Assembly (NCBI GenBank): GCA_943788095.1
Contig: CALSOZ010000004.1
Span: 62,001 to 126,000, forward strand
Origin: an uncultured Flavobacteriaceae bacterium
Lineage (GTDB): Bacteria > Bacteroidota > Bacteroidia > Flavobacteriales > Flavobacteriaceae
Direction: 5' to 3'
DNA: 64,000 nucleotides
Positions 36,006-45,295 of this stretch are shown piece by piece. A program made the translations under genes and the position numbers. Position 1 is the stretch's first letter, and each line of letters opens with the position of its first letter. The notes under the pieces were generated by a model. The model had not been told where the DNA came from, did not search any database, and saw nothing but the letters and a program-made list of their open reading frames with translations.

Positions 36006-36370
36006 ATATATAAAAAGGTATTATGTATAACATAGTATTATATTTTAACATAAAATTAACAAAAAGGGTGGCGTTTCTCTAGAGTATAAGGAGAGAACTG
36101 AACAGACTTTGAATCCAGTTTTGGGGAAAAAACACCCAAATAAATGGATAGGATTTGATAATGAGATCACAAATCGCTGTGGCAAATTAGGCAGTATGTG
36201 ATACAATCGTTTGCTATAAGAGGTTTTTATTCTGATGCCGAAAAAAGTTAAGCATGTCAAGAAAAAAAATTTTCAGGCGGTCAACTTTATATTTGTTTTA
36301 AAATTGAAGGGTATAGGAATCGATGGATAACGACCAATAGTGGAGATAGAATGTGAATTTTTTTGTCCAA
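36006..36370. other. Spacer with a possible coding relic
   Basis: No complete gene. On the plus strand a start-less open frame from about 36052 to the TGA at 36199-36201 reads GGVSLEYKERTEQTLNPV and HPNKWIGFDNEITNRCG, which looks protein-like and could be the decayed end of a gene; I do not recognise the family. The minus-strand ORF 36045-36260 in the track is its antisense shadow. The rest is featureless. Confidence 0.35.
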
Positions 36371-36410
36371 AAAAAAATCGAGGTATCTAATTAATATAGA
36401 TACCTCGATT
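36371..36410 (-). terminator. Strong Rho-independent terminator (minus strand)
   Basis: Arms AATCGAGGTATCTA (36376-36389) and TAGATACCTCGATT (36397-36410), a 14-bp perfect stem with a 7-nt loop, followed on the minus strand by a run of T. It ends the transcript of the 36435-37175 gene. Confidence 0.9.
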
Positions 36411-36434
36411 AAGAGTCCTTAACAGCTTTGATTT

Positions 36435-37175
36435 CTAATTGGCTGTATAGTATAGTTCAACTGAGTAATCTCCAGCTGGTAAAAGGACATTAGTCATCCC
36501 GTTACCCGTAACAAATTCATTTGTAAGAGAATCATAATCTCCAGTAGATTCTAAAACTAATTTATCTGTACTATCATAAATAACAGCTTTTCTAAATTGT
36601 TTTACTGTATTTGCAGCTAATGTGGTTGTACCTAAATTTATATGTGTACTTGTCCCATTTGCCGTTCCAGTTAATCGGATGATTTGCTCTACATCGCCAC
36701 TAGCGGTTGTCAAAGCCGAGGGTACAGGCGTATCGTCAGCAATGGTTACGGCACCGCCACCGCCTCCCATAGAAGTTCAAGTTCCACCATCCCAAGTTGC
36801 TCGTGTAGGGTTAGCGTAATAATAAAATCCAGGGGATACATCTGGGCTACCACTGCCCATCTCTCCAATAACTGCGCCTGTTCCTGTGTTATAGACCACT
36901 AATCCATCATAATAATTTGGATTATTTGCCGGAGTGCCTACAGCTCCACTATCAAAAACATCTGTGGCAATAATGTTTGTTAAATCTGTACTAGGAAACA
37001 AAATTCCTTTACCTGCACCATTAAAAGAATTATAATTAATAGCACTTGAACCATCTATAAACGCCATACTACTACTTCCAGATGTATTAGAAGCTTCGGT
37101 TTGAATTATTTGTGCGTGAATCGAAATTGACACTATAAATGATAATGACAATATTATATTTTTCATATTTTTCAT
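36435..37175 (-). pseudogene. Secreted tail/fibre-like surface protein interrupted by in-frame TGA
   Basis: Two track ORFs, 36777-37175 and 36435-36770, lie in the same frame and are separated only by TGA at 36777-36779 (ATWDGGT-stop-TSMGGGGGAV). The motif expected at this place is WDGGTWTSMG, so TGA most likely replaces TGG (Trp). Joined length would be 246 aa: signal peptide (IILSLSFIVSISIHAQ), a Gly/Ser-rich part with GLVVYNTGTGAVIG, then a beta-rich C-terminus. Related in style to the next gene upstream. The role is unknown; such proteins resemble phage-tail or adhesin subunits of Bacteroidota. Confidence 0.7.
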
Positions 37176-37200
37176 ATTTTAAATTTAAAAAGGTTATATT

Positions 37201-38457
37201 TTAATTAGCAGATTTCACCCACTGGACACCAGTACAAATGAAAGTTCCCGATAAAGATGAATTGACAATACCTGCAGGTGCACCTACAACAGTTATCCCT
37301 TTTGCACCACCATTTATAATTACTATTATACGACCTGCATTTTCTGAAGGCGTAGGAAGAGTTATGTCTGTATAACCAGGTCCAGCGCCACTATTAACGA
37401 TATTAAACACATTATTCTCAGTATTCGCTGAATAATCAGGATTTGCAATTAAATCAACGTCCAAGATACCACCAGAACCTATTGTAAAATCAGGTCCAGC
37501 AGCTGCACCACCACTCATAGCGGTCCATGCGGTGCCGCTCCAGAAATAGAAACCAGTACTAGCGGGGTTGTTACTATAAACTAATTGGCTAATTTTTGAG
37601 CCATCAGTTGTCGTTGTTGTCATGTCGTCCGTTACTATGGGTACTGCAATTCCGTCAACAGTGTTAAGGGCACCAGGGGTGTCTCCGGCTGCACCAACCA
37701 CATCTAAAGTGGTTGTAGGCGATTGAGTTCCAACCCCTACTTGTGCAAAAGTGGTTAAACTACCAGCGATAAAAAAAAGTGTTAATAATTGATTAATTGC
37801 ATTTTTAACGCCATTTTTTGGAGGGGGTGTCGGATGTTTGAAGTGTGTATGATATCCATTGATACGGATCGCTCCAAATTTGGAACTCTGTTTGTTTATA
37901 AACACCACGGTTGGGTGTTGTTGAGCGGCGGGTGGCACGCTGTATTTATAAAGTTGAAGGGTCGGAACCGTCGCAAAAGGAATCGATTCCTTTATGTGTG
38001 TTGTATATATAAGTTGTCCGGAAGTGGAAGTATGTATAGCTGCATTTTTCCCCAGTACTAAAGCGGATTTGTCATGGAGCTGTAAATCATGGGACAGAGT
38101 GAGGTCTCCGTTTAGGATTTTCAATTGGTATTGGAGTGCAATGGTGGTTTCTAAACGAACCAAATGTGCATTTTTTAATTCAAGATTTGGAAGTTTTAAA
38201 AGTGTTTGGTTACTCAGAATTTGTTGCAAGGATAAACTGTTTAAATACAACGTTCCTTTGCCCAAAATATCGGCTTCAAATTGGTTTAGAGATTCCGTAG
38301 AGGTTAGGAAAGTTGTTTCTTCCCTTAAAGAAAATACCATGCCCTCAGAAACATAAATCTGCCCTTTTACTAGGAAGCAAAACAGCATAAAAAACACACT
38401 GACCAATATTTGGTTAGGGTTTTTTGTAGATTTAAATTTGACGTTTGGGGTTTTCAA
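37201..38457 (-). CDS. Secreted surface protein fused to a second secreted protein (internal signal peptide)
   Basis: 418 aa. Residues 1-32 are a signal peptide (NQILVSVFFMLFCFLVKGQ), and residues 33-210 resemble a beta-rich exported protein (LREETTFLTSTES). At residues 218-239 comes a second, complete signal sequence (AINQLLTLFFIAGSLTTFAQ) followed by VGVGTQSPTTTLDVVGA, the usual N-terminus of fibre-like Bacteroidota surface proteins, ending FYFWSGTAWTAMSGGAA and beta strands. So two ancestral genes read as one frame; the second has no ATG/GTG/TTG here. Located upstream of and 26 bp from the TGA-broken gene. Confidence 0.75.
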   Translation of the reverse strand: MKTPNVKFKSTKNPNQILVSVFFMLFCFLVKGQIYVSEGMVFSLREETTFLTSTESLNQFEADILGKGTLYLNSLSLQQILSNQTLLKLPNLELKNAHLVRLETTIALQYQLKILNGDLTLSHDLQLHDKSALVLGKNAAIHTSTSGQLIYTTHIKESIPFATVPTLQLYKYSVPPAAQQHPTVVFINKQSSKFGAIRINGYHTHFKHPTPPPKNGVKNAINQLLTLFFIAGSLTTFAQVGVGTQSPTTTLDVVGAAGDTPGALNTVDGIAVPIVTDDMTTTTTDGSKISQLVYSNNPASTGFYFWSGTAWTAMSGGAAAGPDFTIGSGGILDVDLIANPDYSANTENNVFNIVNSGAGPGYTDITLPTPSENAGRIIVIINGGAKGITVVGAPAGIVNSSLSGTFICTGVQWVKSAN

Positions 38458-38982
38458 ATTTTTTATTATCAGATAGCTTGGGGCTATTTTAGTTAATGTT
38501 TATAGTTTTTTTTTAAGAGTTAGATTGGTTAAGTGAGTGAAATTAATTTATAATATATTGAAGCGTCACAACAAGAAATAGTGTTGTACGATTTTAAATT
38601 CTTTGACTTTTTATAGCGATTTTTTTGACTTGGGGTCATAAATAAACTATTTTATTATATGGTGTTAACTACATATTTTAAACTTATATGTCAAAATACA
38701 TATTAATAACGCGACAAATATAATAATAAAAATTTAAAAACCAAGTCTGAACTTTTTTTTTAAAAAATTACTAAATGCTACTAGAACGATGTATTGAAAA
38801 TTTTTAGTATAATTTAAAGATGTAGTGGGTGTCATTTGGTTAGAATAATTTAAAGAAACTCAAATTTCTAGTCCGTATCTTTTGGCAACTAAATAAATAC
38901 AAATTAGTTATAAATCTCTTTGAAAAGGCTATATTTATCAACGATTTTTTCCTTATTTGTATGTAACTAGAAGCGAGACCAC
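38458..38982. other. AT-rich spacer without gene
   Basis: 525 bp with no supported ORF on either strand, no clear hairpin terminator and no repeat noted. It carries divergent upstream regions of the fused surface gene and of the DUF4442 gene. Confidence 0.6.
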
Positions 38983-39438
38983 ATGACCTTTACACCGAGA
39001 AAACTAAACTTATTTACGTTATTCAAACTACCAGCTGCCTATTTTACGGGTGTCCGAACCAAATCCATTGATGCACAAACATGTGTCGTGGTGGTGAAAC
39101 ACCGCTGGATTAATCAGAATCCTTTTAATTCTATGTTTTGGGCGGTACAAGGCATGGCTGCTGAATTTGCAACGGGTGCACTAATAATGATGAAAATCAA
39201 AGCCTCCACTAAAAACATATCGATGTTGGTCCTAAACACTAAAGCATCCTTCTCCAAAAAAGCAAAAGGCCGCATCTCTTTTTCTTGTGATCAAGGAACT
39301 CTTATCGATGCCGCCATTGAAAAAGCCCTCGAAACAGGCGAGGGGCAACGCTTTATATTAACTGCCTCTGGAATGGATCAAGACGGAGATATTGTCTCTT
39401 CGTTCGACTTCGATTGGTCCATCAAATTGAAACATTAA
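38983..39438 (+). CDS. DUF4442 hotdog-fold thioesterase-like protein
   Basis: 151 aa. Contains WINQNPFNSMFWAVQGMAAEFATGALIMM, in which the hotdog helix sits after HRWxNQNPF, the DUF4442 pattern. Hotdog proteins of this type often hydrolyse acyl-CoA; catalytic residues are not clearly readable here. Cytosolic, single gene, no operon partner within 100 bp. The substrate is unknown. Confidence 0.8.
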   Translation: MTFTPRKLNLFTLFKLPAAYFTGVRTKSIDAQTCVVVVKHRWINQNPFNSMFWAVQGMAAEFATGALIMMKIKASTKNISMLVLNTKASFSKKAKGRISFSCDQGTLIDAAIEKALETGEGQRFILTASGMDQDGDIVSSFDFDWSIKLKH

Positions 39439-39562
39439 ATAAATCAGAAAAAATTGTTAAAGTTTATTTGTTGTAGGTGTTTTTTATTACTTTTATAAAA
39501 TAACCTTTAAAAATATAGCCTATTCAATAACATTACTTTTTATTAATTTAAATTTTTCTAGA

Positions 39563-39757
39563 ATGTCAAGAGCAATGTTTGAGTACACCAAAACAGTACT
39601 AAATAAGGTAAGCTTCGATGCTAATCTTTTTTGTAAAGAAGTACAAAAGGCAGTTAAACGCTTATTACCATACGAAATTGAAGAATTGAAATTATTTATT
39701 CAAAACTTGATTAAAACAAATCCAGATTTGAAACAATGTATGGTTTATTTGAGTTAG
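39563..39757 (+). CDS. Conserved small protein, flavobacterial
   Basis: 64 aa: MSRAMFEYTKTVLNKVSFDA, then LFCKEVQKAVKRLLPYEIEEL and ending CMVYLS. I recognise it as a recurrent flavobacterial small protein kept with nearly fixed wording; no domain name or function known. All-helical, cytosolic. Followed by a bidirectional terminator shared with oxyR. Confidence 0.75.
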   Translation: MSRAMFEYTKTVLNKVSFDANLFCKEVQKAVKRLLPYEIEELKLFIQNLIKTNPDLKQCMVYLS

Positions 39758-39784
39758 TCTTTTTAAAATAATTAAACTGTGTTA

Positions 39785-39809
39785 AAGTGGCCGAAAGGCC
39801 ACTTTTTTT
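39785..39809 (+). terminator. Rho-independent terminator (bidirectional)
   Basis: AAGTGGCC GAAA GGCCACTT followed by five T. Stem of 8 bp with a GNRA-type GAAA loop. The last T overlap the oxyR stop codon (TAA on the minus strand). Confidence 0.85.
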
Positions 39810-40746
39810 AGGTTGCGACTGGGCTGATGATTTGAACATTTTGAAATGCAATGGCGCCTCGTATAATTCCTGAGATGATAATGTGTAACGCATCAATAAT
39901 TTGAATCTTTAATTCGCTTTTATGATAAATCAAGCTCACTTCCCGAGCCGGCGAAGGTTCGTTGAAAAAATGTAAGTTTCCATGCTCTTTTTCTTTTAAA
40001 TCTAAGGTGTGTAAATAGGGGAGCAATGTCATTCCCATGCCTTCATTGGCTAGTTTTACCAACATTTCAAAACTGCCACTTTCTAATTGAAATTCATCGT
40101 GATCTTTGGTTTTTAGTCCTTTACATAAATTCAAAACTCCATCTCTAAAACAATGACCATCTTCTAATAACAACATATCATCAATGTCCAAATCCGACAC
40201 TTCTAATGTCTTTTTAGAGGTTAATCGATGGTTGCTAGGGATGTAGCCTACAAAGGGTTCGAAAAATAAGACGCGTTCTTTAATGTGTTCATTTTTTAGA
40301 GGGGTTGCCGCTATGGCAGCATCCAAATGTCCATCCTCAATGCGTTCAATGATTTCTTCGGTATTTAGTTCTTCGATCTTTAGCTTTATTTTTGGATACC
40401 GCTTGATAAACGTTTTTAGAAACATTGGCAGCAACGTTGGCATGACGGTTGGGATGATTCCCAATCTGAACTCCCCACCAATAAACCCTTTTTGTTGATC
40501 GACAATATCAGTAATTCGATCGGCTTCATTGACGATATTCTTGGCTTGATTGACAATTTTGCGGCCTACTTCGGTCAATTCAATGGGCTTCTTACTGCGG
40601 TCAAAAATTTGAACTGACAATTGGTCTTCCAGTTTTTGAATTTGCATGCTCAGCGTCGGTTGTGTGACGAAACATTTTTCTGCGGCTTTGGTGAAATTTT
40701 GGTGCTCAGCAACTGCTAAGACATATTTGAGTTGTGTGATGGTCAT
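39808..40746 (-). CDS. oxyR: LysR-family peroxide sensor OxyR
   Basis: 312 aa. The N-terminal winged helix is TITQLKYVLAVAEHQNFTKAA with the LysR recognition TQPTLSMQIQKLED. In the regulatory domain MLLLEDGHCFRDGVLNLCKG places Cys199 and Cys208 at exactly the E. coli OxyR numbers, with the same spacing of eight residues. Oxidation to a disulphide by H2O2 would switch on peroxide-defence genes. No target gene (katG, ahpCF, dps) is adjacent; regulated genes may include bcp or the SOD of this window, but no binding site was located. Confidence 0.95.
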   Translation of the reverse strand: MTITQLKYVLAVAEHQNFTKAAEKCFVTQPTLSMQIQKLEDQLSVQIFDRSKKPIELTEVGRKIVNQAKNIVNEADRITDIVDQQKGFIGGEFRLGIIPTVMPTLLPMFLKTFIKRYPKIKLKIEELNTEEIIERIEDGHLDAAIAATPLKNEHIKERVLFFEPFVGYIPSNHRLTSKKTLEVSDLDIDDMLLLEDGHCFRDGVLNLCKGLKTKDHDEFQLESGSFEMLVKLANEGMGMTLLPYLHTLDLKEKEHGNLHFFNEPSPAREVSLIYHKSELKIQIIDALHIIISGIIRGAIAFQNVQIISPVAT

Positions 40747-40833
40747 AATAGTTCGTATTGAGACTGCAAAGCTATCAATAAAAACTATTAAAAATACTTT
40801 TTTAAATAGATTTTAACAGTTGATTTATTGAAA

Positions 40834-40862
40834 CAAAAAAAGCCTATCCAATTGGATAAGCT
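40834..40862 (-). terminator. Terminator of the M3 peptidase gene
   Basis: Plus-strand AGCCTATCC AATT GGATAAGCT forms a stem with one C/A mismatch; on the minus strand it is followed by TTTTTTTG. It ends the minus-strand peptidase transcript. Confidence 0.8.
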
Positions 40863-40886
40863 TTTTAAATACGATATGTAATTCTT

Positions 40887-43022
40887 TTAGTTCACCGGAA
40901 AACCACGGTCGCGCATCAAAGCTTCTTTTTGAGCATCTCGGCCTCTAAACAATCTATAAGCTTCTGCAGGGTCTATAGAGTTTCTAGGTTCAAACAAATA
41001 CTTTACCAAACGCTGGGCGAGGTCTTTGTCGTAAAACCCGCCTGGGGCTTCTTGAAAGGCTTCTGCTGCATCGGCAGTCAGTACATCTGCCCACATATAA
41101 CCATAGTAAGCCGTGGCATAGCCTTCTCCAGAAAATACATGTCCAAAATGAGGCGTGCGGTGACGCATTGGAAGTTCCGTCGGCATTTTCAGTTCTGCTA
41201 AAGTGTCTCTTTCAAAGGCATCAATATCAATGTTTTCGGGGTCTGCAAGGTGGAGTTTCATGTCCATCAAGGCAGAAGCTAAATATTCAGTGGTTCCAAA
41301 TCCTTGATTAAAAGTCGCTGCTTTTTTAATTTTTGCAACTAATTCTTGAGGAATGACGGCCCCTGTTTTGTAATGCACCAAAAACTGGTTGATCACTTCG
41401 TCTGTGGACAGCCAACGCTCTAACAATTGAGATTGAAATTCGGTGTAATCTCTCACGCCTCCGTTAAGGGTTGGATATTTGACTTTGGATGAAAAGAAGT
41501 GCAAAGCATGTCCAAATTCATGAAAAAAGGTGGTCGCATCGTCCCAAGAAACGAGCAAGGCTTCACCTTCTGCGGGTTTTACAAAGTTGGAGTTGTTAGA
41601 CGCCAATACTGTTTTTTTGCCGTCAAAGGTCGTATGACTGCGATAGGTGGTTGCCCAGGCTCCAGAACGTTTGCCTTGACGGGCATACGGATCTAAATAC
41701 CAAAGTCCAATGTGGGCTCCAGAATCTTTGTCTGTCACTTCCCAAACATTGACGTCTTCATGAAACACTGGGACACTGCCGTCCGGAACGGGCGTAAACT
41801 CATAATTAAATAAGCGTCCAGCCACGTAAAACATTGCTTCGGTCAATTTATCAAGTTGTAGATATTGTTTGACTTCATCACTGTTTAAATCGTATTTGGC
41901 GACTCGAACTTTTTCGGCATAAAATCGATAGTCCCAAGGTTCAATGGTGATATTATCGCCATTTGCATTGGCCACGGCTTGCATGTCCGCCACTTCTTCG
42001 TGAACGCGCGCAATGGAGGCTGGCCAAACGGCTTCCATCAAAGCCAAGGCATTTTCGGGTGTTTTCGCCATGCGATCTTGTAAACGCCATTCGGCATAAT
42101 TTTGATGCCCTAATAATTCTACACGCTCCCGGCGCAATTTTAGAATTTGAGCAATGAGACTATTGTTGTCATATTCATCGCCATTGTCACCTCGTGAGTA
42201 ATAATTAGTCCAAACCTGTTTTCTTAAAGCTCTGTTTGTAGAATACGTCAAAAAGGGATCCATAGAAGATCGCGTATTGGTAATCGCAAAAAGGTTTTCT
42301 TTTCCTTTTTCGGTAGCGATGGCAGCAGCCGATTTAATAAACCCATCTGAAAGTCCATCCAACTGATCGTCATTTAAATAGGTCACATAATTTTCTTCAT
42401 CGTGAAGTACGTTGTCTGAAAAGGTATTGTAAAGGGTTGACAACTCTTTGTCGATCGCCGCATAACGGGCTTTCTTTTCGGCATTTAGTTCGGCACCCCG
42501 CATGGCAAAACTGTTATAAGTAAGTTCTACAACCCGTTGTTGGTCGGCTTCTAAGGGCGTTTCTAAAGAGGCGTCGTAAACCGATTTAATGCGATTGAAA
42601 AGCGCCTTGTTTTGACTGATGCTTGACGAAAATTCAGAAAGCTTTGGAGCCAATATAGCTTGTATGTCTCTAAATTCTGGCGAAGACATATTAGAACTCA
42701 TGATGCCGTAATACGAAAAAACGCGGTCCAATTCTGCTCCCGATCGTTCCATCGCAGCGATGGTGTTTTCAAACGTTGCTACGTCACTTGAATTGGCAAT
42801 CGCTTCAATCTCAGAAAGGTTGAGTTCCATGCCCGTTTCGACAGCTTCTTGAATGTCATTCACTGTCATTTGATCAAAAGCAGGAACGCCCCCATATGGG
42901 CCTTTCCATTCTTGTAATAATAAATTGTCTTCTGGTTTCATAGTTTCTTTACAACTTGTCATAAGTGTGATGAGACTCAAAACAAGTACTTTGGAGTACG
43001 AGGTAAATGGTAGTGTTTTCAT
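40887..43022 (-). CDS. M3-family metallopeptidase (Dcp-like), lipoprotein
   Basis: The track starts at 43130; the ATG at 43022 gives MKTLPFTSYSKVLVLSLI with lipobox LMTSC (Cys at 24), so 711 aa. The zinc motif is TTFFHEFGHALHFFSS with the third ligand Glu about 28 residues on (DYTEFQSQLLER). The pattern FSGEGYATAYYGYMWADVL is typical of peptidyl-dipeptidase Dcp/oligopeptidase. It would cut dipeptides or short peptides in the periplasm. Ends FRGRDAQKEALMRDRGFPVN as usual for the family. Transcribed alone, its stop close to its own terminator. Confidence 0.93.
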   Translation of the reverse strand: MKTLPFTSYSKVLVLSLITLMTSCKETMKPEDNLLLQEWKGPYGGVPAFDQMTVNDIQEAVETGMELNLSEIEAIANSSDVATFENTIAAMERSGAELDRVFSYYGIMSSNMSSPEFRDIQAILAPKLSEFSSSISQNKALFNRIKSVYDASLETPLEADQQRVVELTYNSFAMRGAELNAEKKARYAAIDKELSTLYNTFSDNVLHDEENYVTYLNDDQLDGLSDGFIKSAAAIATEKGKENLFAITNTRSSMDPFLTYSTNRALRKQVWTNYYSRGDNGDEYDNNSLIAQILKLRRERVELLGHQNYAEWRLQDRMAKTPENALALMEAVWPASIARVHEEVADMQAVANANGDNITIEPWDYRFYAEKVRVAKYDLNSDEVKQYLQLDKLTEAMFYVAGRLFNYEFTPVPDGSVPVFHEDVNVWEVTDKDSGAHIGLWYLDPYARQGKRSGAWATTYRSHTTFDGKKTVLASNNSNFVKPAEGEALLVSWDDATTFFHEFGHALHFFSSKVKYPTLNGGVRDYTEFQSQLLERWLSTDEVINQFLVHYKTGAVIPQELVAKIKKAATFNQGFGTTEYLASALMDMKLHLADPENIDIDAFERDTLAELKMPTELPMRHRTPHFGHVFSGEGYATAYYGYMWADVLTADAAEAFQEAPGGFYDKDLAQRLVKYLFEPRNSIDPAEAYRLFRGRDAQKEALMRDRGFPVN

Positions 43023-43081
43023 AAGATACAGTTTTATAGATTTTGAATCGTTTGACAATTTACTTAAAATATAATTAGTGT

Positions 43082-43771
43082 TTATTCTAAAATTTCTACT
43101 TTCCGAATGAATACATTTTGAAGTGGCCAATCGGAGTCATCGGTGGGAACGGCTGCAATTTTATCAACGACCTCCATACCGCGAATTACGTTTCCAAAAA
43201 TGGTATAATCGCCATCCAAATGATGCGCGCCGCCGCGTTGTTGTACAATAAAAAACTCAAAAGGGGAGGCTTTCTTATAAGGGTTTTCTATGTTTTTGCT
43301 CGGCATGCTTAGCATGCCACGATGGTGTTTAAACCCTTTGTCATGATCATTTGGAAGTAAGTATTTCCCAATTTTTTGACGTTTTCGTAAGGTCTGACGG
43401 TCATCGCTATTGCCGCCTTGAATCACAAAATTTGGGATGACTCTATAAAACTGAGTTTGGTCGAAATATTTTTTTTTGATGAGGTAAATGAAATTGGAAC
43501 GGTGAAATTTTGTTTCCTCAAACAATTGGATATCAATAGTGCCAAAATCGGTCGTAATTCGAACCTTATTTTCTTTGTGTTTTTGATCATAGTCCAAGAA
43601 AAACTCCATCACATTGGCATCGCTCAGAAGAAAATTTGGTTCTTTTTTTTCAGTAGTCACTTTTTTTGTGATGGAAGTAGAGTCGCTTTTTTTTGGCGTG
43701 ATTGTTTTTGTTTTCTTACCTTCACAACTCAACAAAACACAGCTTAAAAAGAAAAGTATAACTAGTCGCAT
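43082..43771 (-). CDS. Cyclophilin-type peptidyl-prolyl isomerase, lipoprotein
   Basis: The track start at 43849 adds 26 residues; the ATG at 43771 begins LVILFFLSCVLLSC, a lipoprotein signal, so 229 aa. The cyclophilin domain has FGTIDIQLFEETKFHRSNFIYL, YRVIPNFVIQGGNSDD, and GGAHHLDGDYTIFGNVIRGM. It catalyses proline cis-trans isomerisation in the periplasm during outer-membrane or surface protein folding. A long charged linker (KKSDSTSITKK) separates the lipid anchor from the domain. Divergent from the Nudix gene; starts 30 bp apart. Confidence 0.92.
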   Translation of the reverse strand: MRLVILFFLSCVLLSCEGKKTKTITPKKSDSTSITKKVTTEKKEPNFLLSDANVMEFFLDYDQKHKENKVRITTDFGTIDIQLFEETKFHRSNFIYLIKKKYFDQTQFYRVIPNFVIQGGNSDDRQTLRKRQKIGKYLLPNDHDKGFKHHRGMLSMPSKNIENPYKKASPFEFFIVQQRGGAHHLDGDYTIFGNVIRGMEVVDKIAAVPTDDSDWPLQNVFIRKVEILE

Positions 43772-43801
43772 GAGTTGTATAGATTTATAGAATTGAAAGA
43801 T

Positions 43802-44455
43802 ATGAGATTTAAGGCATTTGAAAAAGCGATTTCTGAAATAAATAAACACCGTTTACCAGGATTAGAGGCGCAATTAAAAATGGCACCCTCGTTTCGTAAA
43901 CAATTAATGGAGCAGTATAAAGAAGATCGTAAAACGGCAAAATTAGCGGCCGTACTCGCCTTATTTTATCCGAGCAACGAAGGTGACACACTTTTAGTGC
44001 TAATTATGCGAAAATCTTACAAAGGCGTTCACTCGGCTCAGATTGGTTTTCCTGGTGGGAAACCAGAACCTGAAGATGCTAATTTTAAAGAAACTGCATT
44101 GCGTGAGACTTCGGAAGAGGTGGGCGTTCCGTCTGATAAAATTACTGTTTTACGAGATTTGTCATCCATTTACATACCGCCTAGTAATTTTCAAGTCCAT
44201 CCTTTTATAGGCCTCTCACATGAAACGTTAAGTTTTACGCTTCAGGCATCTGAAGTTGAGGCGGTTTTAGAAATACCCTTAACTGATTTTATGAACGACC
44301 ACTCTGAAGTTTTGTCGAATGTTTTATCGGAGGATGGTGTATCTTATGAAGTGCCGGCCTTTAATTTAAATAACCATATTGTTTGGGGCGCCACAGCGAT
44401 GATGCTTATGGAAATTAAAACAATGTTAAATAAAATTTTTAAAAAAATAGCGTAG
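43802..44455 (+). CDS. Nudix hydrolase, probable CoA pyrophosphatase
   Basis: Track start at 43775 is a TTG-type start; the ATG at 43802 gives MRFKAFEKAISEINKHRLPG, 217 aa. Nudix box GFPGGKPEPEDANFKETALRETSEEVGV is complete, preceded by the CoA-ase sequence SYKGVHSAQIGFPGG, the UPF0035-like upstream pattern. It likely trims CoA derivatives to phosphopantetheine and 3',5'-ADP. Cytosolic. Its stop overlaps the -7 box of the next gene. Confidence 0.9.
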   Translation: MRFKAFEKAISEINKHRLPGLEAQLKMAPSFRKQLMEQYKEDRKTAKLAAVLALFYPSNEGDTLLVLIMRKSYKGVHSAQIGFPGGKPEPEDANFKETALRETSEEVGVPSDKITVLRDLSSIYIPPSNFQVHPFIGLSHETLSFTLQASEVEAVLEIPLTDFMNDHSEVLSNVLSEDGVSYEVPAFNLNNHIVWGATAMMLMEIKTMLNKIFKKIA

Positions 44456-44460
44456 GTTTG
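44453..44460 (+). promoter_or_regulatory. Candidate -7 box (TAGGTTTG) of the acyltransferase gene
   Basis: TAGGTTTG matches TAnnTTTG, 23 bp before the ATG at 44484, overlapping the Nudix stop codon. Confidence 0.4.
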
Positions 44461-44483
44461 CACAACCAATTTTAACAATCAAT

Positions 44484-45281
44484 ATGAGTTTATTTAAAAA
44501 AAATATATTCGGTCAATATTTGTTTCTCAAAAAATGGGTCATTCGCATTGCGGGTGTATTAAGTCACCGACGTTATCGAGGGTTTAACGAACTTCAAATA
44601 GAAGGCTCAGAGATTTTACGAAGTTTACCCCAGAACAAGGTTTTGTTTATTTCTAATCATCAAACCTACTTTGCAGATGTGATGGCGATGTTTCATGTGT
44701 TTAATGCCGCGCTGAGTGGACGCGATGACAATATTAAAAATGTAGGCTATTTGTGGGATCCAAAATTGAATGTTTATTTTGTAGCAGCGAAAGAAACCAT
44801 GAAGTCAGGATTACTTCCAAAAATATTCGCATATGCGGGTTCGATCAGTATAGAACGTACTTGGCGTGCTTCTGGCGAAAATGTCAATCGTCAGGTTAAA
44901 ATGAGTGATATTTCTAATATTAATAAAGCTTTAACTGATGGTTGGGTGATTACTTTTCCTCAGGGAACCACCACGCCTTTTAAGCCCATCCGAAAAGGAA
45001 CGGCTCATATTATCAAGCATTATAAACCAATTGTTGTACCGATTGTAATTGATGGGTTTCGACGTTCATTTGATAAAAAAGGGATTCGTGTAAAGAAGAA
45101 AAATATTCTTCAAACCATGGAAATTAAAGCCCCTTTGGAAATTGATTATGAAAATACATCGATTGATCAAATTGTGGAAAAGATAGAGTTTGCAATTGAG
45201 CAACATCCTTCATTCTTAAAGGTTATTTCTCAAAAAGACCTTTTAGAAACGGAATCGCTGAATAAAAAACGAAATTGGTAG
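44484..45281 (+). CDS. 1-acyl-glycerol-3-phosphate acyltransferase (PlsC-like)
   Basis: 265 aa. The catalytic HX4D is in FISNHQTYFADVMAMF and the acceptor motif is TFPQGTTTPFKPIRKG (FPEGT-like with Gln). Membrane-associated; it places a second acyl chain on lysophosphatidate or a similar lipid. The Gln in place of Glu in FPxGT is the only variation seen. Upstream Nudix gene is co-directional with 28 bp between; possible operon. Confidence 0.88.
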   Translation: MSLFKKNIFGQYLFLKKWVIRIAGVLSHRRYRGFNELQIEGSEILRSLPQNKVLFISNHQTYFADVMAMFHVFNAALSGRDDNIKNVGYLWDPKLNVYFVAAKETMKSGLLPKIFAYAGSISIERTWRASGENVNRQVKMSDISNINKALTDGWVITFPQGTTTPFKPIRKGTAHIIKHYKPIVVPIVIDGFRRSFDKKGIRVKKKNILQTMEIKAPLEIDYENTSIDQIVEKIEFAIEQHPSFLKVISQKDLLETESLNKKRNW

Positions 45282-45295
45282 TTAGATCAATCTGT

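Noticed and set aside
36045-36260. Minus-strand ORF of 71 aa
   Set aside because: Antisense to a more protein-like plus frame; no start context or family match.
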